A DNA stretch of 64,000 nucleotides from Certhia americana (lineage: Eukaryota; Chordata; Aves; Passeriformes; Certhiidae), in NCBI GenBank assembly GCA_018697195.1, contig CM031857.1:68127776-68191775 (forward strand), given 5' to 3'. The notes beneath the pieces are model-generated. The model ran no database searches. It saw only the letters and a list, made by a program, of their open reading frames with translations, and was not told the DNA's origin. A program made the position numbers and the translations under genes. Positions 12,707-25,940 of this stretch are shown piece after piece. Every line of letters starts with the position of its first letter. Positions within the stretch are counted from its first letter, which is position 1.

Positions 12707-13200
12707 ATCACAGAACCACAAAACTGCAGAATCATTGAGGTCAGAAGGAACCTTTGGAGACAACCTAGTCCAACTCACCCCTGCTCAAGGAAGGATAATA
12801 AGAGTAGGTTGCCCAGGAACATGATTTTGGTTTTGATATCTTGAAAAATGTTGCCTCCACAGCCTCAGTGGGAAACCTGATATTGTCCCTTAAATGGAAA
12901 TTCCTGTGTTTAATTTGGAGGTCATTGTCTCTTGTCACTAGGCATCACTGAAAAGAGTCTGGCTCCATCTTCCTCTCACCATCTTTCCTGAAAATGGATT
13001 TTGCTGGTTTATGGTCAACTTTGTGTCCACCAGAACATGAGTCTTCACAATCTTTCTCTTCAAGACTGCTGCCCATCTGCTGGTCCACAGACTATATTGT
13101 TGCATGGTCTTGCTACTCTTCCCCAAAATAGGCAGTATCCATTTCCCGCTCACTCTCTGCTGGCTCAGGTGTGTTCTCTCAACTGCCCCCCGAACTTTCA
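12707..13200 (-). mobile_element. CR1 LINE fragment, minus strand, internally deleted
   Basis: The left edge ATCACAGAACCACAAAACTGCAGAATCATTGAGG and the following GGAACC...CCTAGTCCAACTCACCCC form the reverse complement of the CR1 3' end. The sequence continues through a CTCTTGTCACTAGGCATCACTGAAAAGAGTCTGG block typical of the CR1 3' region. Near 12970-13005 it jumps to TGGTTTATGGTCAACTTTGTGTCCACCAG, which in full-length CR1 lies several hundred bases further inside the reverse-transcriptase end of ORF2. The copy therefore carries an internal deletion. The right edge is uncertain because divergence rises after about 13140. It is non-functional, 5'-truncated and old. Confidence 0.8.
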
Positions 13201-15546
13201 AACTTGTCTATATTCGTGGTCAACAAACTGTGATGACTGGCAGGGTGTCCACGAGGAGATATTTTTTCAGTACATTAAATTTGACTGCAAAATTTTCAGG
13301 TTTTTATGCACACCCACAACACTGAGTGTCACTCCAAAAATATTTCTTGTATTAGCGCACTTTAGAAACTATGACATCTTTGCACATTTTTAGACTGAAA
13401 TGGTATGACCTTTTGTTTTAAAGGTGCTTAGGGCTCTGAGTTAAACAGGAAAATAACCCCCATTGTTTAAAAGCACTTTTCTCCATTTCTGAAATAGGCT
13501 GATTTCACTATGCAACACAGACTAGACTTGCAAAGGGTTAAGCAGCTACACAGCCCAACAAATCTATTAGAGTTGGGTCTTTCAGTTGTCTCTGAAAGGT
13601 AACAAAGATATAAATTCAATATATGTGCATGTATGTGTGCTTTTGACACAGCATTCTTGCTTTGATAAGCATGTTTGTATTAATTCAAGGTAGTATGTGC
13701 TTCACAGTGTTGGAAACATGCACAGCACTTCTCAGGTTTTCTCCCCCACACTCCCTTCTCTCTTTGTAATACACACACTATGTAATACCACAGAGGGGAA
13801 TTACTAGCTTGGTGCTAGCAATTCCTTTCAGAGAATTGCACTGTCTCGTGTGCCACAGTGGAAAATACATCAAGATAATTCCCTCATCACTGCCTACCCA
13901 CCCACCCGCTCCCTGTAGTTTGAGATGAACTGTCTAGTCACATATTCTAATGCTGCTTCTGGTAAAATGTTTGATTATTTTTTTCTCTTCACTCAGAGAA
14001 AAGCTTTTCTGGAGCCTATATTTATTCTATTTCTTTCTTTTTTTTTTTTTTTTGGTACATGCACATCACCTGTGAGGGGTTCTTGGTATATTGTCATTAA
14101 TGATAGCATAAGAAATTCTAGAAGCAAAGAGTATTTAAGGTGGATTTGTGTGTGAGGGATTTTATAGGGGTGTTTTTTCAGAAGTTCCTTACTACTTTCT
14201 ACTTAGCTCAGCATCACAATGATTTAAGAGAAATATACTTGTGTATAGGGTGTGTTCTGTGGGATGGGAACTAAGAAAAAAAAATTAACCAACAAATGAA
14301 AATCTTTTGTTCTTAATGACAGAGTATAATGGAAACCTAATCTCCTACTGCATATTATCATCAGGCAAATTAGTTACACATATAATAAGGTTTTGCTGTA
14401 TAAATTATAAATGAAATAAACAATTCTGTCACTGTGGTGGGCAATGAATACACCACATGTTATATGTAAATATATTAGTCATTTGCCTTTTGTTTATGTG
14501 TCATAGGAATCCATTTCCTTCATTGTGTAGTTCTCATTCCCTACGGGTTCTTACTAAAGTCATCTCAACCCTTCCTGTACATGCTTTTTAATGCAGAATT
14601 ACTTTTCTTTTTTTCTTTTTTTTTTTCGTTTTCCAGCCCAGTTTTAATAATGGCTGCTTTTGTGCCAGTTTCATTTAGTGCTTCAAACTGTAATTTTATC
14701 TGAGAGAGGAGAAGAAATAATAAGAAAAGCAGAAAAGGTCTACATGATATATCAGTACAATACCAAAAATATATTGAAACCATTTTTTTTATTTTTTCCC
14801 TCAAAAATTAAAATATATCCCATAAAGCAACTATGCATATTTTTTTCTCTTACTAGACCTTTCATTCTTTAATAAGATAATCTGTTTTTAAGGAATGCAT
14901 TGTTCAATCTTTCTTTTCAAGGGGTGACTTTTATTTTCCAGGCATTGCACTATATGCAAGAGTAATGTAAATAGGGCATTTTCACTGGGCACTGCACACC
15001 AGCCTGAGATCTCTTTGAAACCAACACAAGAAAGACACAGCTACTCTCAGTGACCAATGACTTTAAAATACACATTCCAATCAATAATACTGAGTTTTAT
15101 ATTCAATCACATTCAGTTCACACTCATTGAGGATTATCTTTTGTGCTCCCATAGGCTTTTCCTGTTGTCCAGAGGGAGACAGAGTTGAATTTAATATAAC
15201 TCATTATATTTGGGATGGCTGTGGACCGTAATGGAAGAGGAAAGACTTAGCACATAAGTAGACTAAACTTTCATGATCGAGACCAGCTAAAAAGGATATT
15301 TGTTGCTGTTATCTTCCTTTCTCACACAGTGTCAGACAACACTTTCTGCAGGGTGAATGACTGAACTTTGACAATGTTTACAAAGCCAATTATATTGTTA
15401 TTTTGATAGCTGTTCCAAAGACTATTAAAAGATGTGATTTTTTTCAACTTGTATTCTTGTAAGGAGCAGAGGCAAGTAAGGATGCTTCTTTTTGCAGTTT
15501 ACTTGCAGCTATATCTCTGGGGAAAGTATTTTTCTTTTTAGTCTTC
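13201..15546. other. Unique AT-rich sequence with T runs
   Basis: No gene recognised. It contains T runs at about 14038-14054 and in the 14609-14626 area, an imperfect hairpin at 13797-13825, and otherwise unremarkable AT-rich sequence. Confidence 0.6.
13797..13825. other. Imperfect 12-bp inverted repeat (hairpin)
   Basis: GGAATTACTAGC is followed by a 5-base spacer (TTGGT) and GCTAGCAATTCC. Eleven of twelve positions pair by Watson-Crick rules and the twelfth would be a G-U wobble in RNA. The stem is too short for a typical microRNA precursor, and no processed-RNA evidence is available. Confidence 0.7.
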
Positions 15547-15565
15547 TTTTTTTTTTTTTTTTTTT
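15547..15565. repeat. Poly(T) run
   Basis: Nineteen consecutive T after a TCTTC pyrimidine lead-in. There is no recognisable retroposed gene beside it, so simple slippage is likely. Confidence 0.9.
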
Positions 15566-15989
15566 AAACTGGGGCAGACAGTGGTTAGCAATGGAATACA
15601 AAAAAGCAATTCTACTGCCTCATAAGCCACAAAGTGGACTATGGAATTAACGTATGAGATGTTATTTCTAATTTATTTATCAGCTCTCTCTCTATAATAC
15701 AAGTACTCTCTAAAGCACTTATGTATTTGAAGTCTCACAGAGACATACCAGATAATGGGAAATGGTTTGCTGTGAGAAGTGATCTACTTGAGTGCATAGA
15801 AGAAGCTTCTTTCTATCAAATATTTCACTGGTAATGTTTTACTGTTTCTCTTAGATGGCATGCCATAGAGTGTAATAAATTTCAGTTTGTTTATATTCTG
15901 TGTCTGTATTTGCACTTGGGTGATTATATTTGAAATCATGAAAGATCCTCATTTTTTAAAACAAAAAAAACTTTAGCATAAGCTTCTCA

Positions 15990-16570
15990 TTAATCCCGTC
16001 CTGTTTGTCTGTTATTAATAAGCCACTGTACAATGTATTCTGCTGCAAAACTCCACCAGGCATGACTAATTCAGATAATTAATTTGCTAGAACATTAACA
16101 CCATCAAATGAGCCTGCTAAACCGGTAAATTTAAAGTAAATTAAACTTAATTTGCAGGTTATTGCAATTAAGTCTGCCTTGTCTTTCTGAGGGATTTCAA
16201 CATCCTCAGTATTTAAGAGGCAATCATAATGCATGCAAGTGGGCGGGCTTTTTCACTAATTAACACGAGTCTAATCTGCTTTTCAATTAGGGTGGATGTT
16301 TATAATGTGCTGGTGACAGTGTTGCAATTCAGAACAGCATAACGGGAGTGCATGGCATAATTATAGCTGAAAAGAAAAGCTCATGCAGGGCCTGTTTAGG
16401 GGTTAATGAGACATTGGCAGCTTCCAGCTGAGGAGATTGAGCCAGTTTAGTGCAGCTTCAAGAGGAAACCACCCATAGGGGTTTCCTTTGAAGTGTCAAA
16501 AGGTCCCCTTGTTCTGGGTGGCTTATGTTTCATTTGTCTGAGTGGCATATCAAAAATTGATGAGCTGCCA
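15990..16570. promoter_or_regulatory. Candidate conserved non-coding element or enhancer
   Basis: This ~580-bp block looks structurally unlike its surroundings. It holds closely spaced homeodomain-type cores (GACTAATTCAGATAATTAATTTGC at the left, CACTAATTAACACG and TTTCAATTAGG in the middle), a TTATTGCAATTAAG element, CATGCAAGTGGGCGGGC combining an NK2-like CAAGTG core with a GC box, and retained CpGs (AACCGG, ACACGAG, TAACGGGAG). No repeat family is recognisable and all frames are closed. This combination is typical of developmental enhancers in gene deserts. Conservation itself cannot be seen from one sequence, so this is an inference. Confidence 0.4.
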
Positions 16571-17218
16571 GCAGCAGTCCTCATGACATTAATTCACCAA
16601 TTGTATTTCTAATAGTTTCATCCTTAAATACATTTGGATGATGATAATACTATGAAAAATCAAGGTTCTGAAAACAATGAGAAGGTCTATGCAGTTTCAA
16701 GAAGGGTATACAGACTACAGAAATGCATCAGCTGCAAATGTTAATGATGCAGATGACCTACACTGCTCATTACGAGCAGGAAGAAGACAAAGAGGTATTG
16801 TACATCTGTCCTCTGAACAGCTTTAGAGCTGTGATGGGGATTTGACATTTATTGTTAGTTAGGTTGTTGAAAAGCATAAAATGGGTCACATTCAAACGTG
16901 AAGTAACTTCACGGGCTTCAGAGCAGCTATATCAACGATGGATTTGGTTTTTTATAGTTATAGGAAAGGAAAGAAAGTAAAAAAAGGAGAGCTATAAAGA
17001 GTACTGGGAACGTCTAATGCAGATCCTGTTTCATCAGTTCACTTAGGCTATGAAGATCCCAGTCTGAGTGTTGTGGTCACATATTGAGGTACAGGAGGTT
17101 CTCAAAACTTTTGCACAAAAAAAAATGTTCAGGGACAGAGTGTCCTACTTGTCAAAAGCAGTGATAAAAGTGATATCAAGAAATGCTAATCACATGGACA
17201 AGTAAAAGTTCTTAACAT
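16571..17218. other. Unique sequence
   Basis: No gene recognised. The CATCAGCTGCAAATGTTAATGATGCAGATGACC stretch near 16727-16760 resembles the adjacent element-like block and might extend it. Confidence 0.5.
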
Positions 17219-17292
17219 ACAGGAGTTGGACTCAATGATCCTGATGTATCCCTTCTAACTCAGCATATTCTGGTTCTATGATTCCATGATTT
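17219..17292 (+). mobile_element. CR1 LINE 3' tail, plus strand, severely truncated
   Basis: AGGAGTTGGACTCAATGATCC...CCCTTCTAACTCAGCATATTCTGGTTCTATGATTCCATGATT matches the plus-strand CR1 3' end, ending in the characteristic TCTATGATTCCATGA repeat. Only about 75 bases remain. It is the only CR1 copy seen on the plus strand here. Confidence 0.85.
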
Positions 17293-20200
17293 AAATACAT
17301 TTGAAATCCTGAAACAAAGAGAAAGGGCAACCAGCGTAACTCTGGCTACATGAGTCATAGAATTTATGATTTACAGGGCTTTATTCTATAGAGCTACAAT
17401 TACAGCATGCAGGAATTCCATACGAGAGGAGAGTTCTTTAGTTTTAGCATGAGAGGAAATTTACAATATATGGTGTGAGCCAAGTTTCCTTTCCTTTTTA
17501 AACCTGTGAGCTGTGTTATATAGAGCTTTACTTTTCTCATGTGATGAACAGGGAAATAAACACCCTGGTCATACTGTTTTTAAAAGTATTACTTGGAGTG
17601 TTTGAAACTTTAGGAAAATTTTGTGTAGAGATTGATGCACACAAGGAAGATTCAGTGCATCCCACCGGAGATTATTAGACCTGAATCCAGCCTAATTTCA
17701 GGCAGTATGAGATTGCCAAGTCGAAATACATTTTCTCTGTACTCCCACATACCTACTGTTGATGTCATTAAACCTATCCAAAAAAACCCTCAAACCATTA
17801 CCTGGAAATGCTTTTCCTTGCCTTGTCTATAAAAGAAGTTTAGCCGATTTGTCATCTAACTTTGGCGCTTGCATTTAGTGAGGCAGAATAAAGGTCATCT
17901 ATGCAGGGAGGAGACACATGCACCATTCTTCAGAAAAGCTGAGTGATATCTTTTTGGGTTATCTTCTGCTTGTGAAAGACCAAGCATCTTTAGTATTTCC
18001 TTGTGAGAAATGGATGCAAAAGTGCTAAAGTGAGAGTGTATGGAAAGTTTTTGGCTGCTTCAGGAAGGGCTGTTCCTTTCTATCACCTGAGATAAATCAA
18101 ATGGCTGAATAATCTGAGAAGTGCACAAACAGTGCCTCCAGTGAGAGAAGATTGTATGTTAATTTGGTACTGCACACAGTACTGTAAACATATATTATAT
18201 ATAGGTCAGTAAGACTAAATCCCTGTTGAGATTTTTTGTTTTGCTTCCCTGCCTTTACTTTTGACTGTGACTTGTGGTGTCATCAGTAAGTGGGGTTTAC
18301 TGAGATAAAATGCTACTGCTCGTGGCAGAAGTGGCTTCTAAATGAATGAAACTTTCTCATCTGAGAAGCCCTTTTCCAACTCAGCACATGAAGCTCGAGC
18401 ACCTGAGAGATTTTTGTGCTTAAGCTCTGGGACTGATGGGCCAAAGGAGAAAGCAGGAAGCTCCTCTGCCAGGGGGGAAAACTGTCTTCTTTCAGAGTCT
18501 TTCTGTCAGTCTTTCCTGACCACTAAATTCAAGATGACACAGGTGCAGTTGAACCTGCTCTTATTCACCAGCACAGAAAGGAGTGCAAGTGCATCAAGGA
18601 GCACTCAAGGAATACCATAAAACCAATATTTAAAAAATATAGATTCAAATGGCTTATAGTGTAAATGTTTCTGCCTTATGCTGAAGGAACACAGCTAGAA
18701 AAATAATATATTATGTAGACAGTATTGGCAGCAAAAACATAGTGTGTTTCAGTTTAAATTTTACAGTACCAGCTGTAATAACAGAAAGGTTATTTGCCAA
18801 GTAGCCACATTACATAAACAAGTGTATCATGTTACACCTGCATTCAGGAGAAAGGTTCATCTTTATTCATTTGTCCACATATCAAGAGATGTTCAACCAT
18901 TTGTAAACAAAGATCATGATAAATTTGAATGTAAAATCTAAAAGAAGGTACACAAGCTAAACCAGCTGTTGAAGACAGAGGGACAAATCCATTGAGATCA
19001 ACCAATAAATACCATTTAAAAAGTGTATGACCTCTTGTTCTTCCCTTATCAGAAATATGAAAAACTGGAACACCCTAATTCTATGGAATATAAGGCCTAA
19101 AATGCCTGTGGTATGCAGATCACTCAGCTCTGAAAAAGGGACTACCCTTAGAAATACCACAATATCTGCCACTTCTGCTGAGCTCAGTATACTTAGAAAC
19201 ACAAAATCCCTTCAGAATCTTAACAGCCAAGGGAGTCACTTCCCTGGGTGCACTTTTGATGTTGCTGGGACACTGACAGTGGAGATTAAGCAATAGGTGC
19301 CAGCTAACTGACACTGGTGAAATCTTTATCCTCTTTATAACAGTGAACCTATAGCATTTAAGGGGCTATTAGGTTACCTAAGTTCTAAATAGTGTATGGG
19401 GTATAACATAGCATGTTCACAGAAAAAAAAAGATGCATTAGGAAGATTAAAGTAGGCATTTCTCTCCCAGATGTCTACCTGCCTCTCCCCTGGGATCACA
19501 GCAACACAGTCGTGCCAGGTCTAGTGTTGATTTTCAGTCTGTTCTCTGTGGGAGCCTTCCAGCTTTCCTGTTTTATAATTGAGGCAAAGGAGCAGAAAAT
19601 CTGAGAAGATTCTTTTTTACCCAGATCAGTAATATTAGTTGAAAACATGATGGGGCATTAGTTTTTAGCTGCCTGAGTTTTTAAGGGAGTTTGGCTCTTG
19701 GAAAAATCAGTTTACAGGAATTAACATTTTAAAATTATGGCTGAGGAGGAGAGAATACATTGTCTTGTTACATTTGATGTGAATATCTGTGTATAAATTA
19801 ACCATAACCAATGCACTTCACACTAGCTGTTTTCAAAACACCTACTTTTGGGGTATGGAGAAGTTTTGATCAACTTTGACATGAACATAGAGTCACTATG
19901 TAGTAATATATAAAACCCAAACATTATTCTTTTTTAAGTGTGGTAAATGTGATTGAAAGTACCAGCATACATGAAACTTCAGTGTTGATATGTCATCTGG
20001 GCAATATTGTGGACCTTCAGAGAAGATACCCTTGTGCATGAAATCCTTTTCCTTATGTCTTCTGGCAAAATATGATTGAAGCAGGATTATCTGGAATTAA
20101 AGGTGTCTGATAGAAGCCCAAAGTGGCCCTAAAGGAGAGTTTCCAGGTAAATAAATTCCAGGTATATTCCCCTCTGATTTCCTCAGTTGATGTAGTCTGA

Positions 20201-23200
20201 ATGAGCAAGGCAGTGACCAGGATAAAACTAGCCAGGAAGACAAATGAAAGTGATAAATGTGGGTAGTCAGAAGATGGAGACAACTGCCATGAACAGATAC
20301 TCACAGTTTTTTGTGAGGGTTGAATCCAAAGGCTCAGTGGACACTTTCATAGAACAGGATTTATAAATATTTGAAGAAATTCACTAAAAGGGAAAAGGAA
20401 TTTATTAGAACAGCTGTTTTTGCATGGTACCATGGTGTGCAGAAAGTGCAACAAAGACCTTATTAAATTCTGAGGCACATTCCTGTGAAATCAGGGAGTG
20501 TTCTGGTAAAGTAATGGCCATAATAGAATATTGGCTGTAGCTGGGCAGAAAAAATAAATGATTATGCCTTTGAAAATGCCAGATGAACCTTCACAGAGCA
20601 TTGTGGTTATGTGTTGATTAGAGAAAACAGGTCAGCAAGGCAGATCCATGGTTGCTACTTTCTTTCCCCTATAACTTGTTTTTTAGGTGCTATAGAAAGT
20701 GTAATATTCCATGATTTAATGGGTGGCTATCTTCACAAACATGTGGTGAAAGAAGCTCCATCAAGATGCCCTATGTGCTGTTTAAGTAAGTTGATTTTCA
20801 AATCTAAAAATCATTGCTTTTGCAGAGTGAAATTACATAAACCTTGAGGACCAAAGATATACATCAATATACATAGATGACTTAGGTTGTTTTCTTAACA
20901 CAGTAAAACAAAATTTGAAATGAAGAAATGGAGGGTAACTATAAATATCTTGGCATCTTGTGTTCCAGGAGGGGAAAGCATTAGGAGGAAGAGTAAAAGC
21001 ACATTTCACTCCAGTGAAGTCCAGTAGCTGGACCAGAGTGCTTTGAAAATGCTTTTACTGGAAATATCATCTAGAGTTTGTGTGGATGGTGTTTATTACG
21101 TTTTTAAAAATACACATCTCCATGACTATTGAGAGGCAAACTGCTGAGGCTAACAGCTACAAATGCAATTTATGAAACACATGGTGTTGTAATTTGACCA
21201 AGAGAGTTCAATCCAGAATCAAAATTTGAAGATCACAGTTACTGTAAAAATTAAAGAACAACCCCATACAGCAAATAGAGATGTATTTATCCAATAAGTT
21301 AAGGAAATATGGGGAAACCAAAATGCATCAGTGGTTTCTTGCTCAGAAGGAATCATTAAAGATCATTTAACAATGTTAAGGGAGAAATGTATTGTTTTCA
21401 CAGCAAGAGTTATTACTGGGTTTTACTCTGTTTGTAGTTTTATATTACTTGTGTTTGTGCTTTCCTGTAATGAGTTTCCACCTATTGGGTCATGGTGCTC
21501 TGCCCAAGGAGGTGATGGTTTTTATCCTGAATCTGAAATAAGAACAACAATTACAACATCCCTCCTTTCCCCCTGCAAATACCATTCTGATTTTACAGAG
21601 ATCTGAATAATTAATTACTATAATAATTTAAGGTTATTAAAGCCTGATTTTTTTGTTTGCTGTTGATTATTTGTTTTATTATAGAGATATATTGATGCAG
21701 CTGTATTAGATGGAAGCTTGTGACATAAAAATAACATATTCTATCATATCACATGTATGGAATACATGCAGTTACTAGTTCATGATCCAAGCATTTAAAA
21801 GATAATACCTCAGCCTAGAATTCAGACATCTTTTTTTATACTTCACTTCTTTATAAAGTATGCTTTCAGAGTTTCACCTAAATTTCATGGGGTTTCTCAA
21901 AAGCAGAGGTGAAAAAGTTCCAAAAAGTATTGTAAACATCAAAAGCATATCTACTGAAGACTGTCTACCAGGCACAGGAGAGGAAATGTCGGAACTCATG
22001 AGGAGACTCATCTACATCTTGGTCCATTTTTTAGATACAAAAAGCCCACACAATATGCAAATTCTTAGAGCTGCCTAATTAGATTAAAAATCATGTATAG
22101 TTTTGAGGTTATGACTGAAGATTATGTACCAGCATCTATATGTAACGGCATTATAAAACCATAGTATCCTAAAGTTGCTCTTTATGCTAATAATCCAGTA
22201 CCAAACAGGTAATAGATTTCAACACAACCCTCTGCACCTTTACTGAGGTTTCAAGTTTCCAAGTCTTCTAAAGTAACAAAGTTTTCACTATGAAGCTCTG
22301 TGAAACTCTGCTGGTCTGTCTAACCCTCTTTCTCCCACCATTTCTCCGAGTAGTGTCAGTCAAAACCCTTGGCTGGTTCCCTATTTTATGCCTGGCAGAA
22401 CTCACAGACTGAGCAGTCTTCTCTCTGTGTTTTTTTATACCCTACCTAGAAAGCATTAAAAGATTGTGCCTGCTAGGTCATATTTTATGGGAAATATAAG
22501 TGGAAATACAAGAAGCAAAACATTATTTATCGACTAACCCAGTTATTACAGTTGTTAGAAATAAAGAAATAAATGTAAGGCTGCTGTGAAAGTTAAACTT
22601 CTCTATGCGTAGCATATTTGTTTCTGTCTCCATCGGCAAACTCAGATCTGACTGTTTTATTGTGGCAAAAATGTATAAGCTCAATCATCTCCAGTAGTTT
22701 AGGAATCAATATATGGATTCATTAAATGTGAGGGAGGGGTAACAAGTGAACCAAGCAGGTAAAAGAGTTCCTGATTGCCTCAGCTGTTATCAAAGAATTG
22801 ACTAGTAAAAAATGAGGAAGACATCTACCCTGCAGATCCAAATTAGCACAGTGCATTTTTTAGAACAAATTATTCCTCATGTATTTCATGTAATTTGAAA
22901 GAGATGAATTGTGTAAGTTCTGCAGCTGATGAAGCGTCAGTTGACAACACTGATAATACTAAGCTCTATCAATGAAACCTTCTCCTGAGGTTATATAGCA
23001 TTTTTATAGCATAATAATTTCAGAAATAAGTTCTCACAGAGAGACTAGGTAGTATGTACCATATTGGTTTATTTTACCCTGATTTTATAGACACAATACA
23101 AACCACCTCAAATGTGAAAGCTTGATATAGTCATTATATTATTTGATGATACTCACTTAACTTTTTCACCATAATTTGTATTCCAGTCTTGCTTAGAGTT

Positions 23201-25740
23201 CACAGTTAGAATAAAAGCCACTGGTACCAGTTAGGGTACAGGATAATATCGTGCAAGGTCTCTTTTTTTGTCCCATCCACGGCACTTGAAGGGTGCTACT
23301 ATACCTCAGGTTAAAACAATGCCAGTAATTTCAACTAGTGCCAAATTTCCTCCTAATATCAAGAGTTTATAAAGCATTTAGACCTAGATGTAGGCAGATA
23401 CAAAATATCTAAGTGCAAAACTGTGATTACAATCGCCCTCCTGCCTTCGTAACCACTACTTAGACAAGAAGTAGTACTCTATATGCACTGAGCTCTGTAG
23501 GTGCCCAGTTTGTTATGTTATGACCTACCTCCCAACTAGAAATGTCTAGAAAATGGATATTACCCCTGGGAAAGTCGTGACAAATCCATGAGGGTGGTAT
23601 CTTGCTTTTAAAAAAATGCTCAAAATCTTCCCTCTTTGTGGTTGCTATTTGTTATTCTGTCTGGGAGTCAGAGAAAAGGAGATGGGAGAATGAAGAGCAG
23701 CAAGACCTGTAATCTCCACCACATCACATCTTCACCTGGCATGGGTCAACTTCTAACTTCCACATGTGTGTGGACACCTTAAGTTCCCAAAGGTTGTAAT
23801 GTACAAAGACAGGCTGGTTGCCAGCTCATTCTCATTTATTCTGAGTTCTCTCTTGTGGCTTTGTTACCTCCAAAGAAGTAATTTTGTCACTGTAAGAAGA
23901 AGACTGTAGATTACTTAAGCAGTATTCTATTTTACTCAAAGTACATAAACCAGGAAAAAACACCATGACAACAGAACATATGTTAGCTACAAAAGCACCA
24001 CAATCACTTTTCATATCAATTGAACTATCTCAGAGTTACAAATATTTGGTACAAAATTATCAATATATGACAGGAATGTCCAGATAATCTGACTAACTCG
24101 GTGTTGAACTTTTTATACACCATTCACAGGAAACACTATTTTTAACCTGTTTGTGAGGTTTTTATATTTATCAAGAGAGATTTCTTTTTTTTAACAGAAA
24201 ATACAAAAAAATATTAGAAATATTAAAATAAAATAAAAATAAAATATTAGAAATAATAAAATATTAATCTTAAGGAAAGGGAGAATTTGGAAGCAAGGAG
24301 CAATTACAGGATAGGTCTTTCTGTAAAAATCACATTTGTGGAGCTTTTTCTTGCAGAAAACTGATAGAGACCGATAATGTTGAATAACAATGTGCACAGA
24401 TTCAAGCCCTCAGTTACAGGATTAATCTATTTGCAGGCTGGAGAGCAGAATTTTCTTGTGCTCCCATTGGAGTTCTGTACAAAACAATTTGCTTAAAAAG
24501 GAATTGATATATTCTGGAAAACTTTGAAACTAGTTGAAAGCACTTTGTCTGGGTGTCATGTAGCTTTTGGTTTTTCTTCTATCATTTTTATCATTAGGGA
24601 CATGAAAATATTACTGTTGCATGAGAGACTACTTGCTTCTTAAGAATTTATCTGTCTTTCACCCTAAATTAATTCATGGCATCATAGAATTCCCACAGCA
24701 ACAAGCTGTGATGTAACAAGTAGAAGATTCGAGTTTTAGAGGAAAGTAAGACTGAACATGGTATATACGAATGCATAAATAGCTGACAAAATGGTTTCTG
24801 TTTATGTATAGGGAAGGTGGTGTAAAACAAGAGTCACTTGGGTTAACAACACAGGTTCAGTGTCCCGAGTTATTTCTCATTCCAGAAATTTTGTATTTCT
24901 TATTTGCCCAATGATACAAAGTATTTGTTGAGAGAATGGGTCAAATTAAATACTGAGGCAAATTTCATTACTATCATTTGATAATGCTGGCTACGTAAAG
25001 TATAAAATGAACTATTTGTAAAAATTAACCTTGTTCAAGTCATCAACTGGTCTCTCAAGGTAGTGTGTTTAGAAATATATGATAATATATCATATATCCT
25101 GCAGCCTCATGAACCTTAGCTTCTGTGTTTTGAATAAAAAATACCCACAGATTTTGTGTAGTTTTCTGGAATATTAAAGAGGCCATTTACTGAAATCTGA
25201 AAGGAAGCACCAAAATTAAAACCATATCCATTCTTTACTCCCTGTAATTGACAGGCTCCTCAAGTGGTGATGAGGCAAGCTGCAGGCATCATTCCTTTTG
25301 CTAGACTACAAATGAACTTTAGGTGACTCTATGCCTTTGACACCTGACACTTCAGCAGAATGTATTTGTGTCTGAAAGTCTTTGTATAAGGATGCTCATG
25401 GGCTGCATGAACTTAGAACAAATTTCAACAAAACCAGCAAGTTTTCACTTTGGTCCTACATTCTGTGAATTATTTCATGCTCTGTTAGAGCTAGTTGTTA
25501 TCCCAATCCTTTTAACATATGTACCTACCAAGATACAATTAGACTCAGGGACCCTTAAGGTGAATTCCAAGGCCTTCTTTAGTTGCAGTGAGAACTGTAA
25601 TATACATACATGAATATAGATAATGTACATAGGTACAGAAAAGTATATAAATAAAAGAAAAATCCCTGTACCCTTCCTTTGCTAAACTAATATGAAGTGT
25701 GCACACAGGCTATAATATCTAAAAATATCTATAGGAAATT
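17293..25740. other. Long unique AT-rich stretch without recognised genes
   Basis: I find no gene, RNA or confident mobile element in these ~8.4 kb. Open frames are below 100 codons (for example 18342-18620, 19027-19296, 21331-21606 plus) and show no domain, signal peptide or conserved motif. A/T simple sequence occurs at 24197-24262. Confidence 0.6.
24197..24262. repeat. A/T-rich low-complexity tract
   Basis: Repeated AAAATATTAGAAATA and AAAATAAAAT-like units with no exact period. Read on the minus strand it yields an artificial Phe/Ile/Leu-rich frame that imitates a membrane segment. Confidence 0.8.
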
Positions 25741-25940
25741 TTAATGATTATTGGCTAATTCATTCTGTTGATACTAATTGCCTCTTTGAAATTACATATG
25801 AATGTATTCCAGACCAGATTTTAAAGGAAAAACCTATCCTGCAAAATACAGTCTAATTATGCAGCCGCCTTAATACTAATCACAATATTATTGCCTTTAA
25901 TTTCAAACATATTTTCTCTATATAAATACTTTTTGTTGAT
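25741..25940. promoter_or_regulatory. Candidate conserved non-coding element
   Basis: Clustered ATTA/TAAT cores (GGCTAATTCATT, ATACTAATTGCC, TCTAATTATGCAGCCGCC, ATACTAATCACAATATTATTGCC, CCTTTAATTTC) surround an unusual GCAGCCGCC in AT-rich DNA. The TAATTATGCA motif resembles a combined homeodomain/POU site. No repeat or open frame explains it. Without alignments this remains a hypothesis. Confidence 0.3.
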
